From CAIYOL01 sp964494805 (GTDB taxonomy: Bacteria > Planctomycetota > Phycisphaerae > Sedimentisphaerales > Anaerobacaceae): a DNA stretch of 64,000 nucleotides. Numbering within the stretch: the first letter of the stretch is position 1; each line of letters begins with the position of its first letter. Both the position numbers and the translations under genes were made by a program. Positions 35,592 through 44,014 of this stretch are shown piece after piece. The notes beneath the pieces are model-generated. The model was not told where the DNA came from. It worked only from the letters and a program-made list of their open reading frames with translations, and made no database searches. Where the stretch lies: the NCBI GenBank assembly GCA_964494805.1, contig CAZBST010000007.1:1-64000 (forward strand), read 5' to 3'.

Positions 35592-36914
35592 CTAACTTGA
35601 GGACAATTCCTTCAAAATTGCAATGTAAAGTTCAGGATGATAGTTATTTCGCCTACGACAGAACATGGCGTTGTGCCAAAGCACGACAAATTCACCTTTG
35701 TGTTTGCGTACCTGCTCAGCCAACTGCAGGCAATATTCTAATGCTTGTTTTTTGTCGAGATTCATATAAACCAGGCCACTCAATGAGCAATCCATGATTA
35801 TCAATGGGTGCTCCTCAATGCCAAAAGGTTCTATTCGAATTGGGTCTAATAGTTCAATAGGATGGCATACTCCAAGGCGAAATCCGGCAACATCAGCATA
35901 ACCTAATGTTGAATCCCATTTTATGCCTGCTTTAGCTAAAGCCCATCCATCTTCAACTTCACGCCATAAAAGATAGTGATGTCTATTGTGAAAGATAGGA
36001 AATCCACATACTTGTTCAAGATCTGCCTTTTCTTTTTTAATTAACTCGGGATTGTAACCTGCCTGTAGGCTTGAATGTAATCCTACTATTGCACCAGACT
36101 CATGGATATTTTTAATAGTATTCCTTGCTCTTTTCTTGTGAATTTTATAGTTGCTGCCATCAGACATAAAAAAGAATATTGATTGCTTTTTACAACTACG
36201 TGTTATATGGTTGAAACTCCTGTCGATTTCGAGTAATTTTTCGGGATGATAAGTATCTTTTTTCAAACCCAAAGGTACCAGCAAGCTATCAATAATACTA
36301 CCGAAAGGCTCACGTCCCAGAAAAGCTTTTGCCACCTGACGCAAAGGCTGTGAAAAACGCATATATTTGTAAAGTTCGTCTATGTCGTGTGTTAACAAAA
36401 CTGAAAAGTTTCTACTCGGTTCTTTAACCTCAAGACCAGTGTTTCGGAGCCATTTTCGCAAGATAGCCGCATATTCTTCCACAATGGGCCTATGGATAAA
36501 ATTAGCCCTATATGGTAATGATTCCTTGCCTGGAAATCGTCCATATTCATCTCGTACATTTTTTCGGACAACCTCTTCATAGCGAGTCACAAGAAAAAAA
36601 GTAGAAGCAATTATGTCAGCATGGACAACAAGCCGATTGTCTTTCCACTGCACACACGGTTTACCGTACAACAAAGGAACACCATCTATTTCCTTTAATG
36701 GCAAGGTTGGCAGAGAACTTTCAGTACCATACCCCGGTCCAAAGAATCCGCTAGGAACTATGCACAGGCGAACACTTTCTGCCAGAATACTCTGCGGATC
36801 CGAGTAAACAATGTGTTTTTCCCCCACGATATGGTTCTGTTCCTCCCCAAGAAGAACATTCAGAACATAGATGAGACTGTCTTGTAACTTTTTTGTATCA
36901 AAATGGTTTAGCAT
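35592..36914 (-). CDS. polysaccharide deacetylase-like protein
   Basis: A 440-residue protein. An N-terminal ~170-residue region (DUF7033-like) precedes a deacetylase domain with FSVLLTHDIDELYKYM (catalytic Asp pair), IFFFMSDGSNYKIHKK, SGAIVGLHSSLQAGYN, and FVVLWHNAMFC at the C-terminus with a further His. Likely removes acetyl groups from the polymer or its intermediates. It begins the three-gene block (with PHP and ATP-grasp genes) that sits between the two polymerase-glycosyltransferase junctions. Confidence 0.78.
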   Translation of the reverse strand: MLNHFDTKKLQDSLIYVLNVLLGEEQNHIVGEKHIVYSDPQSILAESVRLCIVPSGFFGPGYGTESSLPTLPLKEIDGVPLLYGKPCVQWKDNRLVVHADIIASTFFLVTRYEEVVRKNVRDEYGRFPGKESLPYRANFIHRPIVEEYAAILRKWLRNTGLEVKEPSRNFSVLLTHDIDELYKYMRFSQPLRQVAKAFLGREPFGSIIDSLLVPLGLKKDTYHPEKLLEIDRSFNHITRSCKKQSIFFFMSDGSNYKIHKKRARNTIKNIHESGAIVGLHSSLQAGYNPELIKKEKADLEQVCGFPIFHNRHHYLLWREVEDGWALAKAGIKWDSTLGYADVAGFRLGVCHPIELLDPIRIEPFGIEEHPLIIMDCSLSGLVYMNLDKKQALEYCLQLAEQVRKHKGEFVVLWHNAMFCRRRNNYHPELYIAILKELSSS

Positions 36915-36975
36915 ACTTCCTTTTTAAGAATGTAATTACTCTAAAAAATAATGACTGTCTACGCATCATACACAC

Positions 36976-37701
36976 TTAGTTCTTTCTACACACACGGAGT
37001 GCTTTTAGACCGATATTTTTTGCTAAATTAACGACCAATTGAACAAACGAAAAAACCAAAAGAATAATATCCAGTCTTTTGATTGCCTTTACAAATTGTG
37101 AAAATGGAATCTCAAGCCGACTTGTGTACTCGATTTTAACAGGACAAATCTCTTTTCTCAACAAAGATTCTTTCAAATCCGCCATCCTCTGTACTTCAAC
37201 AATTACATTCGCAGCACTGATTGCCGAGTGTGCATCGGATGCGAAATAGCCGGGTTTATTTAATCGCTTCGCAAGTTCCTGTGCCAAGGCGTTCTTTTCG
37301 GGAGTAATACGACCATTGAAAACCTCTATCAAATCCACCTGTTCAGCCACAACCTCAACTTGATGGTGACCGTGGTAAGGGTGTGGCATCAAAAGAATAC
37401 CCCCTTGGCGTTTCACCTCCCTTGAAAGTTCGCTAAAATTGTTTGTTTTAATCTCTTTTTTTATAAAAGCAGCGATCACGTCACCATACTCTGTTGCATA
37501 TTCGGCACTTATCGGCACTTCCACACCAACTCGTCGACGTATTGCCAGTTTCCTCAAGGCGACGGATCCTTTTATTGTGTTATGATCTGTAAGAATGGCA
37601 AAGTTTAACTTTTCTCGAAGACACGTCCGCAATATGGCATTAAGAGTCAAGATACTATCAAAAGAATATCTGGAATGCAGGTGAATTATTCCGCGATACA
37701 T
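36976..37701 (-). CDS. PHP-domain metal-dependent phosphoesterase-like protein
   Basis: A 241-residue PHP protein: IHLHSRYSFDS (HxH), LTDHNTIKGSVAL (DHN), VPISAEYATEYGDVIAAF, LLMPHPYHGHH and YFASDAHSA with His ligands, as in the YciV/PolX-like PHP family, which hydrolyse phosphoesters with divalent metals. It is followed by a membrane-like C-terminal tail (LDIILLVFSFVQLVVNLA). The substrate in this locus is unknown; possibly an oligonucleotide or a phosphate-containing sugar intermediate. Confidence 0.82.
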   Translation of the reverse strand: MYRGIIHLHSRYSFDSILTLNAILRTCLREKLNFAILTDHNTIKGSVALRKLAIRRRVGVEVPISAEYATEYGDVIAAFIKKEIKTNNFSELSREVKRQGGILLMPHPYHGHHQVEVVAEQVDLIEVFNGRITPEKNALAQELAKRLNKPGYFASDAHSAISAANVIVEVQRMADLKESLLRKEICPVKIEYTSRLEIPFSQFVKAIKRLDIILLVFSFVQLVVNLAKNIGLKALRVCRKN

Positions 37702-37710
37702 CGTGGCCTA

Positions 37711-38799
37711 TTATTTTCCCGATACAATATTCCTTACGAGCCTCAGCGTCTTCCATGCATCGGCTCGCCAAGACTGACACAAATTAGTAGCTGCATTAGG
37801 CTTGCGGTAATCACATATTTTGGCAAATTGACGAGTCCGCCAAAGACACAATAGATCATCGTCCAATGGCCAATAGAAACACAGGTTGCGATTATAATCC
37901 TCGCTATACACCAAATTTTCATGACGGTAGGCGCGTACAATATCGGCGCCAAAATTGACCCCTGCACGTAATGCAAGTTCGGCTGATCCCCAGAATTTGG
38001 CATTGATTTCCATAAGCACAAAGGAATTATGCTTCTCATTATGCTTAAATTCCACCATAGCAACGCCGTTCCATTTCAACGCATTAAGTATTTTTAAACC
38101 ATAATCTCTCAGTTCTTTAGAGTAAAAGGATTTGGCTGCTGTGCTTGGGCCACCAGTAACAGGGTATTCACGAATACGTTTATGCATGAAAACTCGCAAA
38201 GGTTTTCCATCGTGATAAAGCGCAAAAAAACCACAACCTGTTCCAAAGATATAATTTTGGACCAAAACTCCATATCTTGCTGAACTCGCAGAATCTTTCA
38301 GCAAGCTTAACGCATGTTTCTGGAATTCATGGTGATTATTCGCATAATAAACACCAAATCTCATTGTTTCAAAGATAGATTTAAGCACACAGGGAAACTC
38401 AATGCGGCATTCTTCGACGTCTTGGGTTGACCGGACAATGACATAATCAGGGTGTGGTATGTTGAGTCTGGATGCCAATTCCATAGTACGACTTTTATCA
38501 AAGCAAATGTCCAGACTTCCCTGGGAGGGCAGAAGTGCAAGACTTGGACAAGTTGCTGCCACCGTCAGTACCGATTTACCTCCAATAGGAATAACCATAT
38601 CGAAACTCTCAGCTTTAAGAAGTGACTCCAGTGACGTATTGCAAATTAAACGGTTCAGATAAGGGTAGAATCTGGCAAGCGGCGGGAATGACGCTTCCTG
38701 GTGCCCTGTCAGATGAATATCGGGCAAAGCTTGGCGAAGATACCTTTGGATTGCGATAGAATTTTTGTAGCTAACATCGGTTATTAGAATACGAAACAT
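37711..38799 (-). CDS. ATP-grasp enzyme, CarB-like fold
   Basis: A 362-residue ATP-grasp protein: FRILITDVSYKNSIAIQRYL (N-terminal domain), FPCVLKSIFETMRFGVYYANN (ATP-binding Lys), VLVQNYIFGTGCGFFALYHDGK and GVAMVEFKHN, FVLMEINAKFWGS (metal and ATP ligands). Such enzymes ligate a carboxylate to an amine or other nucleophile. The start could be GTG at 38832 (MVCLKKS...) but ATG at 38799 begins at the conserved domain. The next gene upstream (minus strand) is a 39-residue ORF overlapping the GTG start. Confidence 0.8.
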   Translation of the reverse strand: MFRILITDVSYKNSIAIQRYLRQALPDIHLTGHQEASFPPLARFYPYLNRLICNTSLESLLKAESFDMVIPIGGKSVLTVAATCPSLALLPSQGSLDICFDKSRTMELASRLNIPHPDYVIVRSTQDVEECRIEFPCVLKSIFETMRFGVYYANNHHEFQKHALSLLKDSASSARYGVLVQNYIFGTGCGFFALYHDGKPLRVFMHKRIREYPVTGGPSTAAKSFYSKELRDYGLKILNALKWNGVAMVEFKHNEKHNSFVLMEINAKFWGSAELALRAGVNFGADIVRAYRHENLVYSEDYNRNLCFYWPLDDDLLCLWRTRQFAKICDYRKPNAATNLCQSWRADAWKTLRLVRNIVSGK

Positions 38800-38819
38800 T
38801 TTGCGAACACTACTCTTTT

Positions 38820-38939
38820 TCAGGCATACCACCTTCTTTGTACCCCAGGTATTTTTTGCTGGGCGATAATACCACCGACTAAACCTCCAACGATACCGCT
38901 TGCGCCTAGTACAACAACGTTTTTTATCAGGTCAATCAT
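38820..38939 (-). CDS. 39-aa Rossmann-like ORF (possible gene remnant)
   Basis: A 39-residue frame beginning VVVLGASGIVGGLVGG after six residues, i.e. the nucleotide-binding start of an NAD-dependent sugar enzyme, then stopping at KIPGVQRRWYA. It may be the 5' remnant of a larger gene or a small glycine-rich membrane peptide. It lies inside the region (38833-39276) that holds no other intact gene. Low confidence that it is expressed. Confidence 0.3.
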   Translation of the reverse strand: MIDLIKNVVVLGASGIVGGLVGGIIAQQKIPGVQRRWYA

Positions 38940-39218
38940 ACTTGCTTGCCTTTATCAGATTTCTGATATAAACCCTTTTTATTTAATATCATCCTGTCTC
39001 TATTCATCCTGTCTGTGCCGTAATTATGTTCCGTTGTCCCATGTTATTCGAACAGGCTCTTGAGCAATTCTCTCAAACCCCCTCCCTATGGGTACAATTA
39101 AGCACCTCTCATGGCGCCAGTTTGGTAACACCCGTTACTGCTATGACTAAGAGCCCCAAAACAACAATGATAACCATTGCTAGGTGATACATTCGCGCCA
39201 CTGTTCTACAGAACTGTG

Positions 39219-39290
39219 CCCTTGTCGAGATATAAAAACCCCGTTAAATTCTACCTCCTTGCTCGGAAATAGATGACTAATAGTTAATAT
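39219..39290 (-). pseudogene. remnant: N-terminal ~24 residues of a family 4 glycosyltransferase
   Basis: Read on the minus strand in the frame following the polymerase stop, the DNA encodes ILTISHLFPSKEVEFNGVFISRQ before diverging. The intact glycosyltransferase at 34163-35380 begins ILTISHLFPNKDVESLGLFISRQ. It overlaps the polymerase stop in the same way as there. No downstream continuation of the glycosyltransferase frame exists here; the following ~280 bases (38940-39218) show no gene. A truncated copy left by duplication or recombination. Confidence 0.75.
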
Positions 39291-40719
39291 TCATAGTTTC
39301 CTCATCCGACTTAACGAGCTCATATTTATTCTTACTAAGGTAAAACCGGCTTGTTTGCTCGGCCGCTATAATTATCGCCAAAAAGACCCAATAGTATTTC
39401 GCGAGCGTCTGCCCTAAACTCAATCCATTCACTAACAGAAATGTCAAAGCGGCTCGAGCATATATTTTTTCTAATCCAAGTGGAATTCGCCTGACGGCTA
39501 ACATCATCATAATCAAAAAAAGTGAAAAAAGTATAGCACCGGGTATTCCATAAATTCCGAGAGCAAAAAAGAAATCGTTATGGGGATAGACCCATCCTCC
39601 CGATCGTTCAGGCCATCCGAGATAACTTGTTCCTGCTGGGTATTTCATAGCGGTTTCAATCGCTTTCTTATTAATACTGAGCCTGAAAGCAAGACTTTTC
39701 TTGGCGCGTTGAACATCAGTCAAACGCTCATAGACGCCTTTTTCAAGGGAGTGCTTCCGAACGAAAAACACTGCAGAAACTGAAGCAAAGACGATGATCA
39801 GAAGCAGCAAAGCTGCTAAAGCCGGCCTGCGCAAGACTTGCCTCACAAACAGCAACGGCGACAACATTGTAAATGTCAATGCAACCAGAGCCCCACGAGA
39901 ACCCATCCTGAGCAGCATAATGGGCAGAAATAAGATCGCAATTAAGTGTACTATTCGCCATAATATATTCCTGTCACGAGCAAAAAGGTAAATCGCTGCT
40001 AAAAATGCCATACTTGTCAAAGATGACAGCATATTCGCATCGATAGTGTAGCCGAGTGTGGCTGTATATCTTCCGGATGCTTCTTCTTCTATCGCTACTA
40101 TCGCTGCGCCACTTATATATGCTAGTATAATCGTGCCTAATGTCCCAATCACGTATGCTCTTAGCGCCCAGCGAAAAGTTTTTTCACCATTTGTTTGTAA
40201 TATCCAATATATAATAAATACAAGAACAAGAAGTTGAAAACGCGTAAAGGCGCCCTGTAATCCAAAGCTAATGTAAGGTGCTGTCAGCGATGAGAAAAAT
40301 ATCCAGATTGTGTATGCGACTAACACCCATAACGCTTTACTGCGGATATGCAGGTGGGGCCGACTTATCATTAAGTTCAATAAAAAACTAACAGCAAGAG
40401 CTATGCCAACTCCACGTTCGAGGCTGAAAACATATGGTATTCCAATACCTGCTCCGGTTGGCAGCACCAACATCATCACACACAGCGCGAACGTAGGCTT
40501 TATCACCATTCCGATAAACGTCGGTATCGCCATAATCAATGCTCCAAGCAAAACATTTTTAGCAAGATAAATTACCGCGAACCCGATCAAAAACGTTACA
40601 ATCCAGGCCACAAGAAGCAGTGCATTTACTATCGGCGGAAATTGAATATCCGAAGTCCGCTCAGGCTGCCCGTAAAGCAAGTCCTCTTCACTTATTTCAT
40701 TTGCATATTCGGCATACAT
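39277..40719 (-). CDS. O-antigen ligase/polymerase family membrane protein (Wzy/WaaL-like)
   Basis: A 480-residue protein with about twelve membrane segments, starting with a short cytoplasmic N-terminus (MYAEYANEISEEDLLYG). The O-antigen ligase family signature lies in the large loop RSGGWVYPHNDFFFALGIYGIPGAIL (Pro-His-Asn-Asp motif) near residue 375. It probably polymerises repeat units or ligates the polymer. Stop codon overlaps the remnant glycosyltransferase start, the same junction as at 35380. ATG at 40719 is the ORF start; GGAGG lies rather far upstream. Confidence 0.85.
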   Translation of the reverse strand: MYAEYANEISEEDLLYGQPERTSDIQFPPIVNALLLVAWIVTFLIGFAVIYLAKNVLLGALIMAIPTFIGMVIKPTFALCVMMLVLPTGAGIGIPYVFSLERGVGIALAVSFLLNLMISRPHLHIRSKALWVLVAYTIWIFFSSLTAPYISFGLQGAFTRFQLLVLVFIIYWILQTNGEKTFRWALRAYVIGTLGTIILAYISGAAIVAIEEEASGRYTATLGYTIDANMLSSLTSMAFLAAIYLFARDRNILWRIVHLIAILFLPIMLLRMGSRGALVALTFTMLSPLLFVRQVLRRPALAALLLLIIVFASVSAVFFVRKHSLEKGVYERLTDVQRAKKSLAFRLSINKKAIETAMKYPAGTSYLGWPERSGGWVYPHNDFFFALGIYGIPGAILFSLFLIMMMLAVRRIPLGLEKIYARAALTFLLVNGLSLGQTLAKYYWVFLAIIIAAEQTSRFYLSKNKYELVKSDEETMNINY

Positions 40720-41001
40720 AATAAGGTTTCAACCTCCAAATAGAATTACTCTTTCCTCTTGGGTAACTACCCCACTTGATACAACCGTCAAAACAAAAAG
40801 CCAATCACCCTGCCGTCCCGCGTCCTAATTATCAGGTTGTGTTCAATTTCCTTACAGCTTTTTGTTATATATTTCATATATACCACACATTGTGTACCTT
40901 CTTTTTTCCGGTTCTAATATGCTGCCGCTCTAATTGTAACTGGCACAGTTTATGTGGATAAGGTCGGGCCATCTAAATTTGCTGAATTTTCTAACTTTTA
41001 T

Positions 41002-41808
41002 TCAGACCTTTTTAACATGTTCTGCGTCAGGTATACAGGCATAGTATTTGTTTACAATCTCTCCGACATTGTTTATCAGCCCAAAAATCACAAACCACCA
41101 AGACAAAAAGACCATCGGCACGATGAAAGCAGCATATCCTAATAATATTGCGGTAATCAACGCGAGCCTGATTATTATTACATCGAAGGACATATGAATC
41201 AGCCATTTGGTCGCCGCAAATAGCTTGCTTTTCAGGGTTAATTGCTGCGAACCTGGCGTAGATGGTTGTGTTCGGTCTTTATTTGTGCTATCGGATTCAG
41301 CTATTTGCGTTACAATACGATGATATACTGCAGCTAATCCCAACTTTATCTGCGCCATCACATATCCGAGAAATGCCAGAACCAGGTACTTGTCCTGCCG
41401 GGTTAATACGTATAGATGCAGTGCACAGATAGCTACGACTGGCGCATCGCAGAACACATGATAGACCAGATCCAGATAAAGACCCCTGAGGGATGATTTC
41501 TTTGTCCACCGGGCCACTTCGCCATCGACACAGTCCAATACCTCTGCAAACATCAGCAGAAACGCACCAATAATATTGAGCCATAAGAGATGCGGAATAC
41601 ACAACGCAGCGCCGGCCAAGCCTGTCAGTATCATCAGCAACGACACCTGATTGGCACTGACATTTAGTTTTATAAATAACCAGGTAAAATAAATCGAAAA
41701 GTGCCGGTTCACAAGGCGATTAAACCAATGGCCCGCCCAGACCATTTGTCCTTTGGCGTTCGGCCTTCGCTGCTGACAAACGGCTCGCATCTCTTTGATT
41801 GTCGGCAT
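41002..41808 (-). CDS. CDP-alcohol phosphatidyltransferase-family protein
   Basis: A 268-residue membrane enzyme with the CDP-alcohol motif D-x2-DG-x2-AR-x8-G-x3-D-x3-x: DCVDGEVARWTKKSSLRG then LYLDLVYH. The last, catalytic Asp of the classical motif is replaced by His (LYLDLVYH). About six membrane segments surround it. The neighbouring cytidylyltransferase gene (41876-42325) could supply its CDP-alcohol substrate, so the pair may add a polyol-phosphate or similar group to the polysaccharide. ATG at 41808 is the only start. Confidence 0.82.
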   Translation of the reverse strand: MPTIKEMRAVCQQRRPNAKGQMVWAGHWFNRLVNRHFSIYFTWLFIKLNVSANQVSLLMILTGLAGAALCIPHLLWLNIIGAFLLMFAEVLDCVDGEVARWTKKSSLRGLYLDLVYHVFCDAPVVAICALHLYVLTRQDKYLVLAFLGYVMAQIKLGLAAVYHRIVTQIAESDSTNKDRTQPSTPGSQQLTLKSKLFAATKWLIHMSFDVIIIRLALITAILLGYAAFIVPMVFLSWWFVIFGLINNVGEIVNKYYACIPDAEHVKKV

Positions 41809-41875
41809 AGAGAATACTCCCTAATTGAATTGCTATGCTTTGTTAATTTGCTGATTATGCCAGCCAGAACAAAAA

Positions 41876-42325
41876 CTACAGCTTTTCGTCACCTTTTTGT
41901 TCCTTGTAAAAGCGGTTCAGTGATTTTCGAAGAATCGAGGAGCTTCGGCCTACTGTATAGGGCAGATATACCACTCTCCGGTTGTTCGCAATCATATAGT
42001 CGTGGCCTCTTACCTTTTGCTCCCACCAGTCGTCTCCGACCGCTAATATATCGGCATCGATTTTTTCAAGCAAATGGTCTCTATCAATCTTATCTTCCGG
42101 CACAATCAGGTCCACGTATTTACAGGATTCCAGAACCGCGACCCTATCTGCGTAGCTCATTAAAGGATGATGACCCTTATCCTCAAATACCAATTCATCT
42201 GTTTTTATTCCTACAATAAGAATATCACCAAGGGCCTTTGCACTTTTGAGTAAATTTAAATGACCTACATGAAACATATCCCATGTGCCTGGTGTAAAAA
42301 CAATTATTTTGCCATCTCTTGCCAT
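41876..42325 (-). CDS. cytidylyltransferase-family protein (TagD/RibF-like nucleotidyltransferase)
   Basis: A 149-residue nucleotidyltransferase: FTPGTWDMFHVGHLNLLKSAK contains the HVGH (HxGH) motif, followed by ILIVGIKTDELVFEDKGHHPLMSYADRVAVLES and DADILAVGDDWWEQK (read in parts); a C-terminal VGRSSSILRKSL resembles the second ISSxxT-type motif. It most likely makes CDP-glycerol or a similar CDP-alcohol for the adjacent CDP-alcohol phosphatidyltransferase-family gene. Confidence 0.87.
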   Translation of the reverse strand: MARDGKIIVFTPGTWDMFHVGHLNLLKSAKALGDILIVGIKTDELVFEDKGHHPLMSYADRVAVLESCKYVDLIVPEDKIDRDHLLEKIDADILAVGDDWWEQKVRGHDYMIANNRRVVYLPYTVGRSSSILRKSLNRFYKEQKGDEKL

Positions 42326-42342
42326 AAATGCACTCCTAATAA

Positions 42343-43938
42343 TTAGCTTTTAAGGGCGATTATTTGTATAAATCTTTTACGTTCAAGTTTTGAAAGGCTA
42401 AAGAACCAACCGGCTATTAAAGTAATTGCTGCCGCAATGACTACCACAGCGGCGATATCCAGCCAGGAACTCGGAGGAGCAATGAATTTCCACAATAGTA
42501 TCAGGCATACTGCTGGCAGTGTTCCCAGCACTGCGGGAACGCCAACTTCATAAATGGTATCGGCAAATTTGATTTGCATTTTTTTGTTAAAATAAATTTG
42601 AAGAAAAATGCCTGTGAATATGACTACCGGGAAAAAATTGGACCAGGCAATTGATATCAGGCCTAATCGGAAAACCTTCAGACAGATAACCGACAAGACA
42701 ATAAAGGACACCGCTGTCATCAACATCGATACACCAAATATCTTGTGTTCCCCTCTACCAACCAGAACGAGAAAATTGCTGTGTTGAGTCAGCCGTACAA
42801 AATGGGCTGTTGTAAAAATCGCAAGAATCTGCCCCATCATGTTCAACGTTGCAGAATCCTGAATTGTGCTTCCCACCCATACCCTCAGAAAGTCTGAACC
42901 CATTACAATCAAAAAACAGCTCGCCGGAATTAACATCAACAAACTATACTTCTGGGACAAGAATGTAATCTCGCGCACCTTGCCGGTTTCAGATCTCGCA
43001 TCCAAGTCACTAACCGCTGGCTTAATGGCACTGGAGAAGACCTGGCAAATCATAGAAAGAATAAGAACCGCTGCCGTCGCAATTGAAAATTGGCTAATCT
43101 GCGACGTCCCCAGAAAAACACCGATAACGATATTACTGGCCTTAGCAAGAATTACAACGGCCAATGTGTATAAAAGCGTATTCGTCCCATAAAAGACCAT
43201 GTCTTTGAGCAATCGTAAATCAATATCTTTTATCGAAATAGAATTATTGGGAAGAAGTTTGTTTGAAAAGAAAAACTGTACCAGACGCATTAATATTTCG
43301 CTTACGCCAAAACTCAGACCGAGCGTCAACAAGCCATATCTCTGACGCAGCAGTATCACCAACAACAACGTCCTCGCCAGTAGAAAAGATAGTGTTACAA
43401 TGTTTATTATATCATATCGTTGCAGACCGCTTAAAATAGCCGTTGACCGCTGGAAAGGAACCACCAAAGAATAACTTATGCCAACAACTAATACCAGTAA
43501 CTTGGCTATCGGCACAAACTCGGACTGAATTGCGAACCAATCGCCGATTTTCCAGTATATCACAATACTTAAAAAAACAAGTACCACTGAAACCACTAAA
43601 GAGAAGTAGAACGAAGTGCCAAGAACCTTATTTATACCCTTACTGTCCTGATTGGCCAGACAAACAGGAATATATCTATTGATTGCGCTATCTAAGCCCA
43701 TGCTTAGCAGCCCTCGGTATTGAAATGTGCTGCCAATCAACACCCAGATACCATAACGATTTTCGCCTAAGTACCCTACAAAAAATCCAACCAGGAAAAA
43801 ACCAATAACTGCATTCATTACACATGTAAAGAGATTAAGCACTGTGTTACGGAACAGTCTATTTGATGTTGTGATTGGGCCGGTTTGCATAGAAATCTTT
43901 AAAGTTTTTCTTTGTTGTTTAGAACAATAGCTACTCAC
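42343..43938 (-). CDS. Wzx-like oligosaccharide flippase
   Basis: A 531-residue membrane protein of the polysaccharide biosynthesis/MATE-like flippase group with about twelve to fourteen hydrophobic segments: TVLNLFTCVMNAVIGFFLVGFFVGYLG at the start, GIWVLIGSTFQYRGLLSMGLDSAINRYIP next, regularly spaced hydrophobic blocks afterwards. It flips undecaprenyl-linked repeat units across the membrane. The ORF starts with GTG at 43938, but ATG at 43890 is also possible; neither has a clear ribosome binding site. It ends 17 bases before the cytidylyltransferase gene. Confidence 0.85.
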   Translation of the reverse strand: MSSYCSKQQRKTLKISMQTGPITTSNRLFRNTVLNLFTCVMNAVIGFFLVGFFVGYLGENRYGIWVLIGSTFQYRGLLSMGLDSAINRYIPVCLANQDSKGINKVLGTSFYFSLVVSVVLVFLSIVIYWKIGDWFAIQSEFVPIAKLLVLVVGISYSLVVPFQRSTAILSGLQRYDIINIVTLSFLLARTLLLVILLRQRYGLLTLGLSFGVSEILMRLVQFFFSNKLLPNNSISIKDIDLRLLKDMVFYGTNTLLYTLAVVILAKASNIVIGVFLGTSQISQFSIATAAVLILSMICQVFSSAIKPAVSDLDARSETGKVREITFLSQKYSLLMLIPASCFLIVMGSDFLRVWVGSTIQDSATLNMMGQILAIFTTAHFVRLTQHSNFLVLVGRGEHKIFGVSMLMTAVSFIVLSVICLKVFRLGLISIAWSNFFPVVIFTGIFLQIYFNKKMQIKFADTIYEVGVPAVLGTLPAVCLILLWKFIAPPSSWLDIAAVVVIAAAITLIAGWFFSLSKLERKRFIQIIALKS

Positions 43939-44014
43939 TTACAATTGGCTGTTTGTTGGTTCGTAATAATATTTTGAAACCCTTACCGGTTTAGTTATCA
44001 AGAAAATTATCGTG

